The position numbers were made by a program, and so were the translations under genes. Under the pieces are notes generated by a model. It worked only from the letters and a program-made list of their open reading frames with translations, did no database searches and was not told the DNA's origin. This document shows, piece by piece, positions 8,810 to 17,202 of a stretch of 64,000 nt of DNA (its first letter is position 1; every line of letters starts with the position of its first letter). This stretch comes from Bacillus methanolicus PB1 (lineage in GTDB: Bacteria; Bacillota; Bacilli; Bacillales; Cytobacillaceae): contig NZ_AFEU01000002.1 of NCBI RefSeq assembly GCF_000262755.1, forward strand, positions 496,001 to 560,000, written 5' to 3'.

Positions 8810-10870
8810 CTAGTCAAAAATCCTTTTATACCATGGTGTCGGGTGTTTTTTTTCTTTCTTTTCGGGTCCGGAGCCGTCGGAATCTTTAAGATGCACGTTG
8901 CAATATTCGATCGGTTCGGTTCCTTTAGCAAAGTAGGTAAACCTTTTGACAGGACAATCGTCCGTTGCCAATTTGCCGTTTTGCGGGTTGATATAAACAC
9001 CCACCACTCCGTCGGGTGCCTTAAAAGTTTTTACAGGCTTATCTTTTAAGGCATTTTCCATAAAATGAATCCAAATATTTTTTGCGTACATTTTATCAAC
9101 GGTTCGTTCGAGCGGCTTTCCTTTATCAAATCCTGTCCAGACTGCCGCAACAAGCTGGGGGGTAAACCCGACCATCCAGCTGTCCGTTTCTGTCGACCCG
9201 GATTTTCCTGCATATGGCCTGGTCATATCTTTGATCATCGTACTTCCGGTCACGCTCGCATATCCATTCAGTTTTGTGTCAAACATCCCTGTCATCATGT
9301 GGGTCATCACAAAAGCAAGATCAGGGCGCAGAACGGTTTCTGAATTCTCTTTTTTCTCATAAATCACTTCGCCGCGATGGTTTTCTACCCGGGTGATCAA
9401 AACAGGTTCCACCTTTTTGCCGCCGTTTGCAAATAAACTGTATGCATTGGCCATTTCGATGACACGGACACCTGAAGTTCCAAGAGCTAAAGAAGGCACT
9501 TTTGACATTTTTGTATGAATGCCGAATTCCTTTGCTTTTTCCACAAGGGAGTTTTCGCCTAAAAATAAATGAGTCTTTACTGCATAAATATTGTCTGACA
9601 AAGCGAGTGCCTGGGCCATTGTAATGTCGGAATTCGCATATTGGTTGTTAAAATTATGAGGTGTGTAGTCAGGCCTTCCATCTTCAAAGCGAAAAGTTGT
9701 TTGCTCGCTTCTCATTAATGTTGAAGGAGTAAACCCATTTTCAAGGGCCGCATAATACAAAATCGGTTTTATTGTTGATCCCGGCTGCCGAACTGCTTGA
9801 ACTGCCCTGTTGAAAGGGCTTTGTTCATAATTTCGCCCTCCGACCATAGCTTTTACGTGCCCGTTTTTCGGATTCATCGACACGAGGCCGACTTGAATTT
9901 CCGAATCTTTTGAAATCAATTTTTCGATGGTTTCTTCTGCTTTTTTCTGCTGGTCCAGATCAAGTGTTGTATAGACCCTCAGGCCGCCGAGAGCAATCGT
10001 CCGGTCATCAAGATGTAATCTTGTTTTTAAAGCATTCCGAACGGCGTCTTGGAAATAAGGCGCCAATTCTGTTTTTGTATGAAGATGTTTTCCGTTAAGA
10101 TCCAATGGTTCGAGTGCAGCTTCGTCTGCTTTGGCTGAACTGATATATTTGTTCTCGACCATTGATTTCAGCACAACTTTTTGCCGCTGTTTCGCTTTTT
10201 CATAATTGGCAAGAGGTGAGTAAATTCCCGGTCCTTTTGGAATTCCCGCCAGCATCGAAGCCTCTGCAACGGATAATTCATTACTGTTTTTTCCAAAATA
10301 ATATTGGCTGGCTGCTTGAGCACCATATGCGCCATTTCCATAATAAATCGTGTTCAAATATCCTTCCAAAATCTCTTTTTTGGAATAATTCATTTCGAGC
10401 CGGATTGTATAAAACGCTTCAAGCAGCTTTCTCTTCCAAGTTTTTTCATGTTCAAGAAAGAGGTTTCTGGCATACTGCTGAGTGATTGTACTCGCGCCCT
10501 GCACTTTTGCCATCGCTTTCATATCAGCTAGAGCGGCACCGGCAATTCGCTTGAAATCAAAGCCGTTATGATCATAAAAGTTTTTATCTTCGATTGAAAT
10601 AGTCGCTTCAACAAGAGAAGGCGAAATTTCATCAAGAGAAATCCAGTATCGTTTTTGGCCGCTGTTGCTTTCTCCAATAACGGTTCCGTCATCTGAATAG
10701 TATAGTGTTGATTGCGGAACAGCGAGGGGCGGGGGGCCCAGCAGCTTTGCATAACCGAAAATGCCGAGAAGGATAAGCAGCATAAAGGCAATTCCTATTA
10801 AACTTAGGATCACTATGGCTCTAAAGTATTTAATGGTTTTGCGAAAGCGCTGATCCGTAATAATTTCCAT
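8810..10870 (-). CDS. pbpG: Class A penicillin-binding protein (PBP2d-like)
   Basis: A bifunctional peptidoglycan synthase of 686 residues. It has a short cytoplasmic N-terminus, one TM segment (about residues 20-45), a GT51 transglycosylase domain with the EDKNFYDHNG motif, and a C-terminal transpeptidase domain with the SxxK motif in RQPGSTIKPI, an SDN motif in LSDNIYA, and GKSGSTETD in place of the usual KTG. The ATG at 10870 is preferred to the upstream in-frame TTG at 10903 because GGGGTGAT precedes it. Length and position match B. subtilis pbpG (ywhE), a sporulation-specific PBP acting in the forespore. No clear sigma-F promoter could be fixed. Confidence 0.9.
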   Translation of the reverse strand: MEIITDQRFRKTIKYFRAIVILSLIGIAFMLLILLGIFGYAKLLGPPPLAVPQSTLYYSDDGTVIGESNSGQKRYWISLDEISPSLVEATISIEDKNFYDHNGFDFKRIAGAALADMKAMAKVQGASTITQQYARNLFLEHEKTWKRKLLEAFYTIRLEMNYSKKEILEGYLNTIYYGNGAYGAQAASQYYFGKNSNELSVAEASMLAGIPKGPGIYSPLANYEKAKQRQKVVLKSMVENKYISSAKADEAALEPLDLNGKHLHTKTELAPYFQDAVRNALKTRLHLDDRTIALGGLRVYTTLDLDQQKKAEETIEKLISKDSEIQVGLVSMNPKNGHVKAMVGGRNYEQSPFNRAVQAVRQPGSTIKPILYYAALENGFTPSTLMRSEQTTFRFEDGRPDYTPHNFNNQYANSDITMAQALALSDNIYAVKTHLFLGENSLVEKAKEFGIHTKMSKVPSLALGTSGVRVIEMANAYSLFANGGKKVEPVLITRVENHRGEVIYEKKENSETVLRPDLAFVMTHMMTGMFDTKLNGYASVTGSTMIKDMTRPYAGKSGSTETDSWMVGFTPQLVAAVWTGFDKGKPLERTVDKMYAKNIWIHFMENALKDKPVKTFKAPDGVVGVYINPQNGKLATDDCPVKRFTYFAKGTEPIEYCNVHLKDSDGSGPEKKEKKHPTPWYKRIFD

Positions 10871-10983
10871 CTGAATCACCCCACTGTTTTCCTTTGTAAC
10901 CAAGACAAAATAAATACCTTAGTCACAGTATGAAAAAAACAGCGGAGTTTTAAACATTCTCTATGAAAAAAACAAATTTTTTC

Positions 10984-11011
10984 TTGCAATTTTGCTAGAT
11001 TCCACTATACT
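10984..11011 (+). promoter_or_regulatory. Sigma-A promoter of speE
   Basis: TTGCAA at 10984-10989 and TATACT at 11006-11011 with a 16-base spacer, in the divergent region between pbpG and speE. Confidence 0.6.
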
Positions 11012-11104
11012 TTTTCTCATGTTTGGAATTATCATGTTGGGGAAAGATTAAGAAGAAACTAGACGTAGAAATAGCCATTCAATAGATGAAAGGAAGAATG
11101 CAAA

Positions 11105-11932
11105 ATGGGACTTTGGTTTACTGAAAAACAAACAGAAAACTTCGGAATAACGATGAAGGTAAATCGAACATTACATACAGAACAAACAGAATTCCAAAAG
11201 CTTGATATGGTTGAAACAGAAGAATGGGGCAACATGCTGCTGTTGGACGGAATGGTGATGACATCTATTAGAGATGAGTTTGTTTACCATGAAATGGTGG
11301 CCCACGTTCCTCTTTTCACGCATCCAAACCCTAAGAACATCCTCGTTGTTGGCGGCGGCGATGGCGGGGTAATCCGTGAAGTGCTAAAACATCCGAGCGT
11401 GAAAAAAGCGACGCTTGTTGAAATTGACGGCAAAGTAATTGAGTATTCAAAGAAATACTTGCCTGAGATTGCCGGAAAGCTTGATGATGAGCGCGTTGAA
11501 GTGAAAGTGGATGACGGTTTTATGCACATTGCCAACAGTGAAAATGAATACGATGTGATTATGGTCGATTCGACTGAACCTGTTGGACCTGCAGTGAATT
11601 TGTTCACAAAAGGTTTCTATGCGGGAATTTCAAAAGCGTTAAAAGAAGATGGTCTTTTTGTAGCCCAGTCTGACAACCCATGGTTTAAAGCGGATTTAAT
11701 CCGCAATGTGCAAAAGGATGTGAAAGAAATTTTCCCGATTACACGCCTATATATTGCCAACATTCCAACATACCCAAGCGGCATGTGGGCATTCACGCTT
11801 GGATCTAAAAAATATGATCCTTTAGAAGTAAGCGAAGACCGCTTCCATGACATTGACACGAAATACTACACAAAAGAACTCCATAAAGCGGCATTCGTAC
11901 TGCCAAAATTCGTCAGCGACTTAACAAAATAA
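11105..11932 (+). CDS. speE: Spermidine synthase (polyamine aminopropyltransferase)
   Basis: A 275-residue cytosolic enzyme that moves an aminopropyl group from decarboxylated S-adenosylmethionine to putrescine. The nucleotide-binding motif [16 protein letters not shown] lies near residues 82-97 and the catalytic aspartate in MVDSTEP near residue 155; YHEMV near residue 61 is also typical. GAAAGGAAG precedes the ATG. Followed by speB, so agmatine-derived putrescine can be used directly. Confidence 0.95.
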   Translation: MGLWFTEKQTENFGITMKVNRTLHTEQTEFQKLDMVETEEWGNMLLLDGMVMTSIRDEFVYHEMVAHVPLFTHPNPKNILVVGGGDGGVIREVLKHPSVKKATLVEIDGKVIEYSKKYLPEIAGKLDDERVEVKVDDGFMHIANSENEYDVIMVDSTEPVGPAVNLFTKGFYAGISKALKEDGLFVAQSDNPWFKADLIRNVQKDVKEIFPITRLYIANIPTYPSGMWAFTLGSKKYDPLEVSEDRFHDIDTKYYTKELHKAAFVLPKFVSDLTK

Positions 11933-11974
11933 TAAATCGGACTCGGGTACATCTCTGCAATACTTTAATGCGGC

Positions 11975-12031
11975 GGGGGTCAGGCCCTCATCACTTTAAA
12001 GCGTTAATATCTGATAGGGGCCTGGCCCCGG
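11975..12031. repeat. GGCCTGGCCC palindromic repeat, copy 1 (speE-speB)
   Basis: The left palindrome GGGGGTCAGGCCCTC and the right palindrome GGGGCCTGGCCCC are near-perfect inverted copies around a spacer holding CTTTAAAGCGTTAATAT. The same modules recur at 12928-13021 and 53809-53895. Confidence 0.75.
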
Positions 12032-12051
12032 ACTGTTTAGGAGGGTGAACA

Positions 12052-12924
12052 ATGCGTTTTGATGAAGCTTATTCAGGTAATGTGTTTATTAAGAGCCATC
12101 CGAGCTATGAGGAGAGCGAGGCTGTGTTATATGGAATGCCAATGGACTGGACGGTCAGCTACCGGCCCGGATCCCGGTTCGGTCCTGCGCGCATTCGGGA
12201 AGTATCGATTGGCCTTGAAGAATACAGCCCATATGTAGACAGGGAACTGGAAGAGGTAAAATATTTTGATGCCGGCGATATCCCGCTTCCTTTTGGTAAC
12301 GCTCAGAAAAGCCTTGACCTTATCGAAGAATTTGTTGATAAATTACTGGCAGATGGCAAGTTTCCATTAGGGATGGGCGGAGAGCATTTAGTTTCCTGGC
12401 CCGTTATCAAAGCCATGTACAAAAAGTATCCCGATCTGGCGGTTATTCATATGGATGCCCATACCGACTTGCGTGAACATTATGAAGGGGAACCGCTTTC
12501 CCACTCTACGCCGATTCGGAAAGCAGCGGATTTAATCGGTCCGACAAACATTTTTTCATTCGGGATTCGTTCCGGAATGAAAGAAGAGTTCGAATGGGCA
12601 AAACAAGTAGGGCTGCACATTTCTAAATTTGAAGTTCATAAGCCTTTAAAAGAAATATTGCCGAAACTTGCCGGCCGCCCTGTATATGTCACGATCGATA
12701 TTGACGTCCTCGACCCGGCTCATGCTCCGGGAACAGGAACAGTTGATGCCGGGGGCATTACCTCAAGTGAGCTGCTCGCTTCCATTCATGAAATTGCTCA
12801 TTCAGATGTAAAAGTAGTAGGCGCAGACCTCGTGGAAGTCGCCCCTATTTACGACCCCTCTGAACAAACAGCCAATACAGCAAGCAAGCTACTAAGAGAA
12901 ATGATACTAGGCTGGATAAAATAA
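12052..12924 (+). CDS. speB: Agmatinase
   Basis: A 290-residue ureohydrolase that splits agmatine to putrescine and urea. The binuclear manganese ligands are visible: GGEHL near residue 110, MDAHTDLR near residue 135 and DIDVLDPAHAPG near residue 215. AGGAGGGTG precedes the ATG. The speE-speB order and the downstream ywiB-argS genes match B. subtilis, but short palindromic repeats occupy both flanking gaps. Confidence 0.95.
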   Translation: MRFDEAYSGNVFIKSHPSYEESEAVLYGMPMDWTVSYRPGSRFGPARIREVSIGLEEYSPYVDRELEEVKYFDAGDIPLPFGNAQKSLDLIEEFVDKLLADGKFPLGMGGEHLVSWPVIKAMYKKYPDLAVIHMDAHTDLREHYEGEPLSHSTPIRKAADLIGPTNIFSFGIRSGMKEEFEWAKQVGLHISKFEVHKPLKEILPKLAGRPVYVTIDIDVLDPAHAPGTGTVDAGGITSSELLASIHEIAHSDVKVVGADLVEVAPIYDPSEQTANTASKLLREMILGWIK

Positions 12925-12927
12925 AAC

Positions 12928-13021
12928 GAGGGTCTGGCCCGCACTGCTTTAAAGCGGTAACGTAATGAGGGCCAGACCCTCAATGCTTTAAAGCGTTAAT
13001 ATATGACAAGGGCCTGGCCCC
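12928..13021. repeat. GGGTCTGGCCC palindromic repeat, copy 2 (speB-ywiB)
   Basis: GAGGGTCTGGCCC at 12928-12940 and GGGCCAGACCCTC at 12969-12981 are perfect 13-bp inverted arms. A third module, GGGCCTGGCCCC, follows at 13010-13021, linked by GCTTTAAAGCGTTAATAT as in copy 1. Confidence 0.8.
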
Positions 13022-13046
13022 AATTTGTTAAAAGGAAGTGTTGCCG

Positions 13047-13466
13047 TTGTCGCTTCGTCCAGCGGAACAAATGCCTGTTAAAATTAAGATAAAAACTGAA
13101 ATTCACCAAGATGGAAATAAAGAAACTTTTGAATTTATTACATTTGGGCGATATTATCAAAAAGGCGAAAGCTCCTTTTTGCAATATGAAGAAGTATTGG
13201 AAGATGGCCGAATTAACACTACCGTAAAAATATCCGGACAGGAAGTCCTCATTTTAAGAAGCGGAGCTGTTAAAATGAGAATGAGGTTTCAAGAACAAAA
13301 AACGTTAGCTGGAACATACGAAACGCCTTATGGGGTCCTGCAAACTTCTGCTTCTACAAAAAGAATATATAAAAATACCGGTTTCCTTGAGATTGTTTAC
13401 GATTTGCAGATGCAAGGCCAAGACGCGGGTACATATCATATGACAATCCGATATGAGGAGGAATGA
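13047..13466 (+). CDS. ywiB: YwiB family protein (DUF1934, beta-barrel fold)
   Basis: A protein of about 139 residues, rich in alternating polar and hydrophobic residues (predicted beta strands), matching the DUF1934/YwiB family of lipocalin-like barrels of unknown function. The TTG at 13047 is chosen because AAGGAAG lies eight bases upstream; a GTG at 13038 overlaps that site and an ATG at 13071 is a shorter option. Its stop is three bases before argS, whose ribosome site lies in the end of ywiB, so the two are probably translationally coupled. Confidence 0.82.
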   Translation: MSLRPAEQMPVKIKIKTEIHQDGNKETFEFITFGRYYQKGESSFLQYEEVLEDGRINTTVKISGQEVLILRSGAVKMRMRFQEQKTLAGTYETPYGVLQTSASTKRIYKNTGFLEIVYDLQMQGQDAGTYHMTIRYEEE

Positions 13467-13469
13467 AAA

Positions 13470-15140
13470 ATGAACATAGTCGAGCAAGTCCAAAGCAAAT
13501 TAAAGGAAGAAATCAAAGCTGCTGTATTGAAAGCAAATCTGGCTGCTGCTGACGAGATCCCTGATGTCATTTTAGAAGTGCCGAAGGAAAAATCCCATGG
13601 CGACTATTCTACTAACATGGCGATGCAGCTTGCCCGGATTGCAAAAAAAGCGCCGAGAATGATAGCGGAACAATTAGTTTCCCAATTTGACCGTTCAAAA
13701 GCATCGATCGAAAAAATCGAGATTGCCGGGCCGGGTTTTATTAATTTTTACATGAATAATAGCTATTTGACAGACTTGATTCCAACGATCCTTGACAAAG
13801 GCGATGCTTATGGAGAAACAACAGTCGGCGGAAATCAAAAGATTCTGGTCGAGTTTGTTTCGGCCAATCCGACGGGCGACCTTCACTTAGGCCATGCCCG
13901 CGGTGCAGCGGTCGGGGATTCTTTGTGCAATATTTTAGACAAAGCAGGGTTTAACGTTTCCCGTGAATATTATATTAATGATGCCGGAAATCAAATTAAC
14001 AATCTGGCCCGTTCGGTTGAAGCCCGCTACTTCCAGGCTCTTGGAATTGAAAAAGAAATGCCGGAAGACGGCTACTATGGCGAGGACATTGTTGAAATTG
14101 GCAAAAAATTAGCTGAAGAGTTCGGAGACATGTATGTAAATGCCGATGAAAAAGAGCGTTTTGACTTTTTCCGCGAATACGGATTGAAGTACGAAATGGA
14201 GAAATTAAAAAAGGATTTAGAGAATTTCCGCGTAAAATTTGATGTATGGTATTCGGAAACTTCTCTTTACCATAACGGAAAAATTGATGAAGCTCTTAAA
14301 GTGCTTAAAAACAACGGCCATATTTATGAAAAGGATGGAGCTGCATGGTTCCGTTCGACAGAACTTGGCGATGACAAAGACAGAGTATTAATCAAACAGG
14401 ACGGCTCGTACACGTATTTAACTCCCGATATCGCTTACCATAAAGATAAACTTGAGCGCGGATTTGAAAAATTGATTAACATCTGGGGTGCGGACCATCA
14501 CGGCTATATTCCGCGCATGAAAGCCGCCATTGAGGCGCTCGGCTATGACCGCGACGCTCTTGAAGTGGAAATCATTCAGCTCGTTCACCTATACAAGAAC
14601 GGTGAAAAAATGAAAATGAGTAAACGGACAGGAAAAGCAGTTACAATGCGTGAACTTGTTGAAGAAGTAGGCCTTGATGCTGTGCGCTATTTCTTTGCGA
14701 TGAGAAGCTCGGATACTCATATGGATTTTGATTTGGATTTAGCTGTTTCACAATCGAATGAAAACCCGGTTTATTATGCTCAATATGCGCATGCCCGAAT
14801 TTGCAGTATTCTGCGCCAGGGAGAAGAACAAGGATTAACAATTGACCGGAATGCAGATTTTTCTGTTATTCAGTCTGAAAAAGAAACAGATCTGTTGAAA
14901 AAGCTCGGCGAATTTCCGCAAGCCGTTGGAGAAGCCGCCCAAAAGAGGATGCCGCATCGGATTACCAACTATATTTTTGATCTCGCTTCCGCATTCCACA
15001 GCTTCTATAACGCGGAAAAAGTACTTGATCCGGAAAATGAAACAACAACAAAAGCGCGCCTTGCACTTGTCAAAGCAGTTCAGATTACGTTGAAAAATGC
15101 TCTTGGTTTAATCGGCGTTTCCGCACCTGAAAAAATGTAA
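13470..15140 (+). CDS. argS: Arginyl-tRNA synthetase
   Basis: A 556-residue class I aminoacyl-tRNA synthetase, full length for the family. The N-terminal tRNA-binding domain (residues 1-110) is followed by the HIGH-type motif HLGHARGA in [12 protein letters not shown] near residue 132, a KMSK motif in [10 protein letters not shown] near residue 386, and a C-terminal DALR-type anticodon-binding domain. It charges tRNA-Arg with arginine. GAGGAGG just before the ATG overlaps the end of ywiB. Confidence 0.97.
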   Translation: MNIVEQVQSKLKEEIKAAVLKANLAAADEIPDVILEVPKEKSHGDYSTNMAMQLARIAKKAPRMIAEQLVSQFDRSKASIEKIEIAGPGFINFYMNNSYLTDLIPTILDKGDAYGETTVGGNQKILVEFVSANPTGDLHLGHARGAAVGDSLCNILDKAGFNVSREYYINDAGNQINNLARSVEARYFQALGIEKEMPEDGYYGEDIVEIGKKLAEEFGDMYVNADEKERFDFFREYGLKYEMEKLKKDLENFRVKFDVWYSETSLYHNGKIDEALKVLKNNGHIYEKDGAAWFRSTELGDDKDRVLIKQDGSYTYLTPDIAYHKDKLERGFEKLINIWGADHHGYIPRMKAAIEALGYDRDALEVEIIQLVHLYKNGEKMKMSKRTGKAVTMRELVEEVGLDAVRYFFAMRSSDTHMDFDLDLAVSQSNENPVYYAQYAHARICSILRQGEEQGLTIDRNADFSVIQSEKETDLLKKLGEFPQAVGEAAQKRMPHRITNYIFDLASAFHSFYNAEKVLDPENETTTKARLALVKAVQITLKNALGLIGVSAPEKM

Positions 15141-15153
15141 AGCCAAGCACAAT

Positions 15154-15357
15154 AAAGAGGCTGTCTCATAAAGGGTCTGACCCCATGTGCATTTAGGGGT
15201 CTGACCCTTAGGCTTTTTATACGAAAATGTCCGGTAAAAAGCAAAAAAAGCAACGACCTTTGATCCGCTAATTTCATTAATAAATTGCAGGTCAAAGGTC
15301 GAAACATCTTCATTCATTGCGGTTGCTGATATGCCATGGAGGTTTGAGATAGTTTCT
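15154..15357. repeat. GGCTGTCTCA element, long form with tail, copy 2
   Basis: The left end AAAGAGGCTGTCTCA and the paired GGGTCTGACCC modules match the short copies, but the centre is deleted. About 130 bases are inserted before the right end (TTTGAGATAG). This tail has its own arms, GACCTTTGA and TCAAAGGTC, and is nearly identical to the tail of the copy at 37079-37325. Confidence 0.8.
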
Positions 15358-15479
15358 TTTCTAATGACTGTCATCACATTTTCCGTAAAACCGCGAAAAA
15401 ATTGGAAAAATCTAAGATAATTCTTAAAACAGATTTTTTGGTAAATATAACAGTAGATTGTCTAATCAAGGAGGTAACC

Positions 15480-15659
15480 GTGAAAATCGTTATTTTATCA
15501 TTAATTACAGGCTTTGCAGTCGGTTTTATCTTTGCCTTATTCAAGCTTCCGATTCCGGCGCCGCCTGCACTGGCAGGTGTGATGGGCATTATCGGCATTT
15601 ATCTTGGTTTTAAAGCCTTTGAACTGATAACTCCTTGGCTGGTGAATTTTATTAAGTAA
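15480..15659 (+). CDS. XapX-domain small membrane protein
   Basis: A 59-residue protein with two hydrophobic segments (about 3-20 and 28-50) and the central PIPAPPALAGVMGIIG stretch typical of the XapX family, small membrane proteins of unknown function. The GTG at 15480 is chosen because of the perfect AAGGAGGT just upstream; earlier in-frame starts have no ribosome site. It stands alone, between argS and the opposing clsB. Confidence 0.85.
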   Translation: MKIVILSLITGFAVGFIFALFKLPIPAPPALAGVMGIIGIYLGFKAFELITPWLVNFIK

Positions 15660-15680
15660 AACTTCTATCAGCGGGGGCTT

Positions 15681-15775
15681 ACGAAATATACAAAGGGTGG
15701 GTCCAAACGCAATTACCGGAGAATCCATTTCGGTATCAAAAACGATGACGAAATATACAAAGGGCGGATCCAAAC
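15681..15775. repeat. Pair of 28-bp direct repeats after xapX
   Basis: The 28-bp unit starting ACGAAATATACAAAGGG occurs at 15681-15708 and 15748-15775 with two substitutions, 67 bp apart. The second copy forms part of the hairpin at the end of clsB. Confidence 0.8.
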
Positions 15776-15791
15776 TCTTCGGGCCCGCCCT
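15761..15791 (-). terminator. Possible terminator of clsB
   Basis: AGGGCGG at 15761-15767 and CCGCCCT at 15785-15791 are perfect arms lying just past the clsB stop. The minus-strand T tract (TTTGTATATTT) is broken, so termination may be partial. Confidence 0.4.
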
Positions 15792-15799
15792 CAAAAGTA

Positions 15800-16996
15800 T
15801 TATAAAAAATGAGAAATCAACTTTGCTGCCATTTCTTTTATTTTTCCCCATAACCCGATATTGTACAAATCGCTTAACTCCATTTTTTTCGCATCTTGGA
15901 TATCCTTTTGCAAGATTGCTTTTACCTCGCCGATAAAAACTTTGTCAAATACATAACAATTTATTTCATTATTTAAAAAAAGGCTTCGTTTGTCAAAATT
16001 TGCAGTTCCAATATCACAAATACAATCATCAATGATAATGACTTTCGCGTGATAGAACCCTTTCATATATTCATAGACCTCTGCTCCTTCCTTAATCAAC
16101 CTCCTAAAATAGATATAAGACGCTTCCTTTACAAGCAAATGGTCCGATTTAAACGGGACAAGAATCGTTACAGTGATCCCTCTTTTTAAAGCATTTCTCA
16201 AATCGTTGAACAGCTGCTGGCTCGGAATAAAATAAGGCGATCCGATAATGATGGATGATTCCGCCTTTCGAATAAGCGCAGAATAGGTTTCTTCAAGAAA
16301 GAAACCTTCATACGGAAAAATCTGATGGCGAATCCGGCCCTTCGAAAGGTTAGGGAAATAGGCAGTATTATGCAGCAAATCTGTCTTTGCAGCCTCGCGC
16401 CAGTCAAATAATAATTCCCTTTGCAGGTCATGAACTCCCTCGCCAGTCATCTTTAAGTGATAATCCCGCCACGGGTTCAACTTCGGATCTTTATTAATGT
16501 ATTCGTTTCCGATATTAAAACCGCCCATATAACCAATTTTTCCATCGATTACAGTAATTTTCCGGTGGTTTCTAACCTGCGAAGAATAAAAAAGGAAGGG
16601 CAGTTTTGGAACTTGGCTAAAGGAAAAATTAACTCCTGCTGATTTTAAATCACGTATTGTTTTTCGGGAGATTTTCAAGCTTCCGACCCAGTCAAGAAGA
16701 AGCCGGATTTCCACGCCCGCTTTCGCCTTTTCTTTTAAAATGGAGAGAAACTCTTGGCTGAATTGATCATTTTTCACAATGTAAAATAAAATATGAATAT
16801 GCTGTTTGGCAGCTTTCAATTCTGAAAATAAATCATGAAAAAGCTCGGGTCCATTTGTAAAAATTTGAAAATTGCTTTCGCGTATCGGCAAAGTTCTCCG
16901 TTCTAACTGAGAAAAGTGCTTTTTTCTTCCTAGTGTATAATCAATAGCCAGCCATAAGACGATGATCAAAAGAATAAGAATGATGATAAAAGTCAA
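15800..16996 (-). CDS. clsB: Cardiolipin synthase-like phospholipase D enzyme
   Basis: A 398-residue membrane-anchored enzyme that joins phosphatidylglycerol units into cardiolipin. One N-terminal TM helix (about 3-24) is followed by two phospholipase D HKD motifs: HRKITVIDG near residue 145 and HAKVIIIDD near residue 315. The TTG at 16996 is chosen because AGGTGGAG lies six bases upstream and it gives the length of B. subtilis ClsB (YwjE); the upstream GTG at 17008 overlaps that site. It lies divergent from fadF, as in B. subtilis. Confidence 0.88.
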   Translation of the reverse strand: MTFIIILILLIIVLWLAIDYTLGRKKHFSQLERRTLPIRESNFQIFTNGPELFHDLFSELKAAKQHIHILFYIVKNDQFSQEFLSILKEKAKAGVEIRLLLDWVGSLKISRKTIRDLKSAGVNFSFSQVPKLPFLFYSSQVRNHRKITVIDGKIGYMGGFNIGNEYINKDPKLNPWRDYHLKMTGEGVHDLQRELLFDWREAAKTDLLHNTAYFPNLSKGRIRHQIFPYEGFFLEETYSALIRKAESSIIIGSPYFIPSQQLFNDLRNALKRGITVTILVPFKSDHLLVKEASYIYFRRLIKEGAEVYEYMKGFYHAKVIIIDDCICDIGTANFDKRSLFLNNEINCYVFDKVFIGEVKAILQKDIQDAKKMELSDLYNIGLWGKIKEMAAKLISHFL

Positions 16997-17099
16997 TAGA
17001 ATCTCCACCTCAATTCATATCTCTTATTGTTGCCGAAAATCGTTCCTCTATTACGATTTTCTTTTCATTTTTGAATCGAGCCGAAGTTTTAAAAAATGG

Positions 17100-17127
17100 T
17101 TGACTGAATGCTCATTCATTATATAAT
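17100..17127 (+). promoter_or_regulatory. fadF promoter overlapped by a TGAATG/CATTCA palindrome
   Basis: TTGACT at 17100-17105 and TATAAT at 17122-17127 with a 16-base spacer. The spacer carries the perfect palindrome TGAATGCTCATTCA (17105-17118). B. subtilis FadR boxes are built on TGAATG...CATTCA, so repression by a FadR-type TetR regulator released by acyl-CoA is likely. The half-site spacing here is shorter than in the published consensus. Confidence 0.65.
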
Positions 17128-17202
17128 GGAACTATAAATGTATTCTGAAAATTTAAAACAATAAAATTTAATGAATTTCCGATGGAAGGAGCGTTGCACA
17201 TA

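Noticed and set aside
10920-10970. Sigma-F/G promoter for pbpG
   Set aside because: CATACTG is present on the minus strand, but the -35 partner (TTTAAA) is poor, so I do not call it despite the known sporulation control of pbpG.
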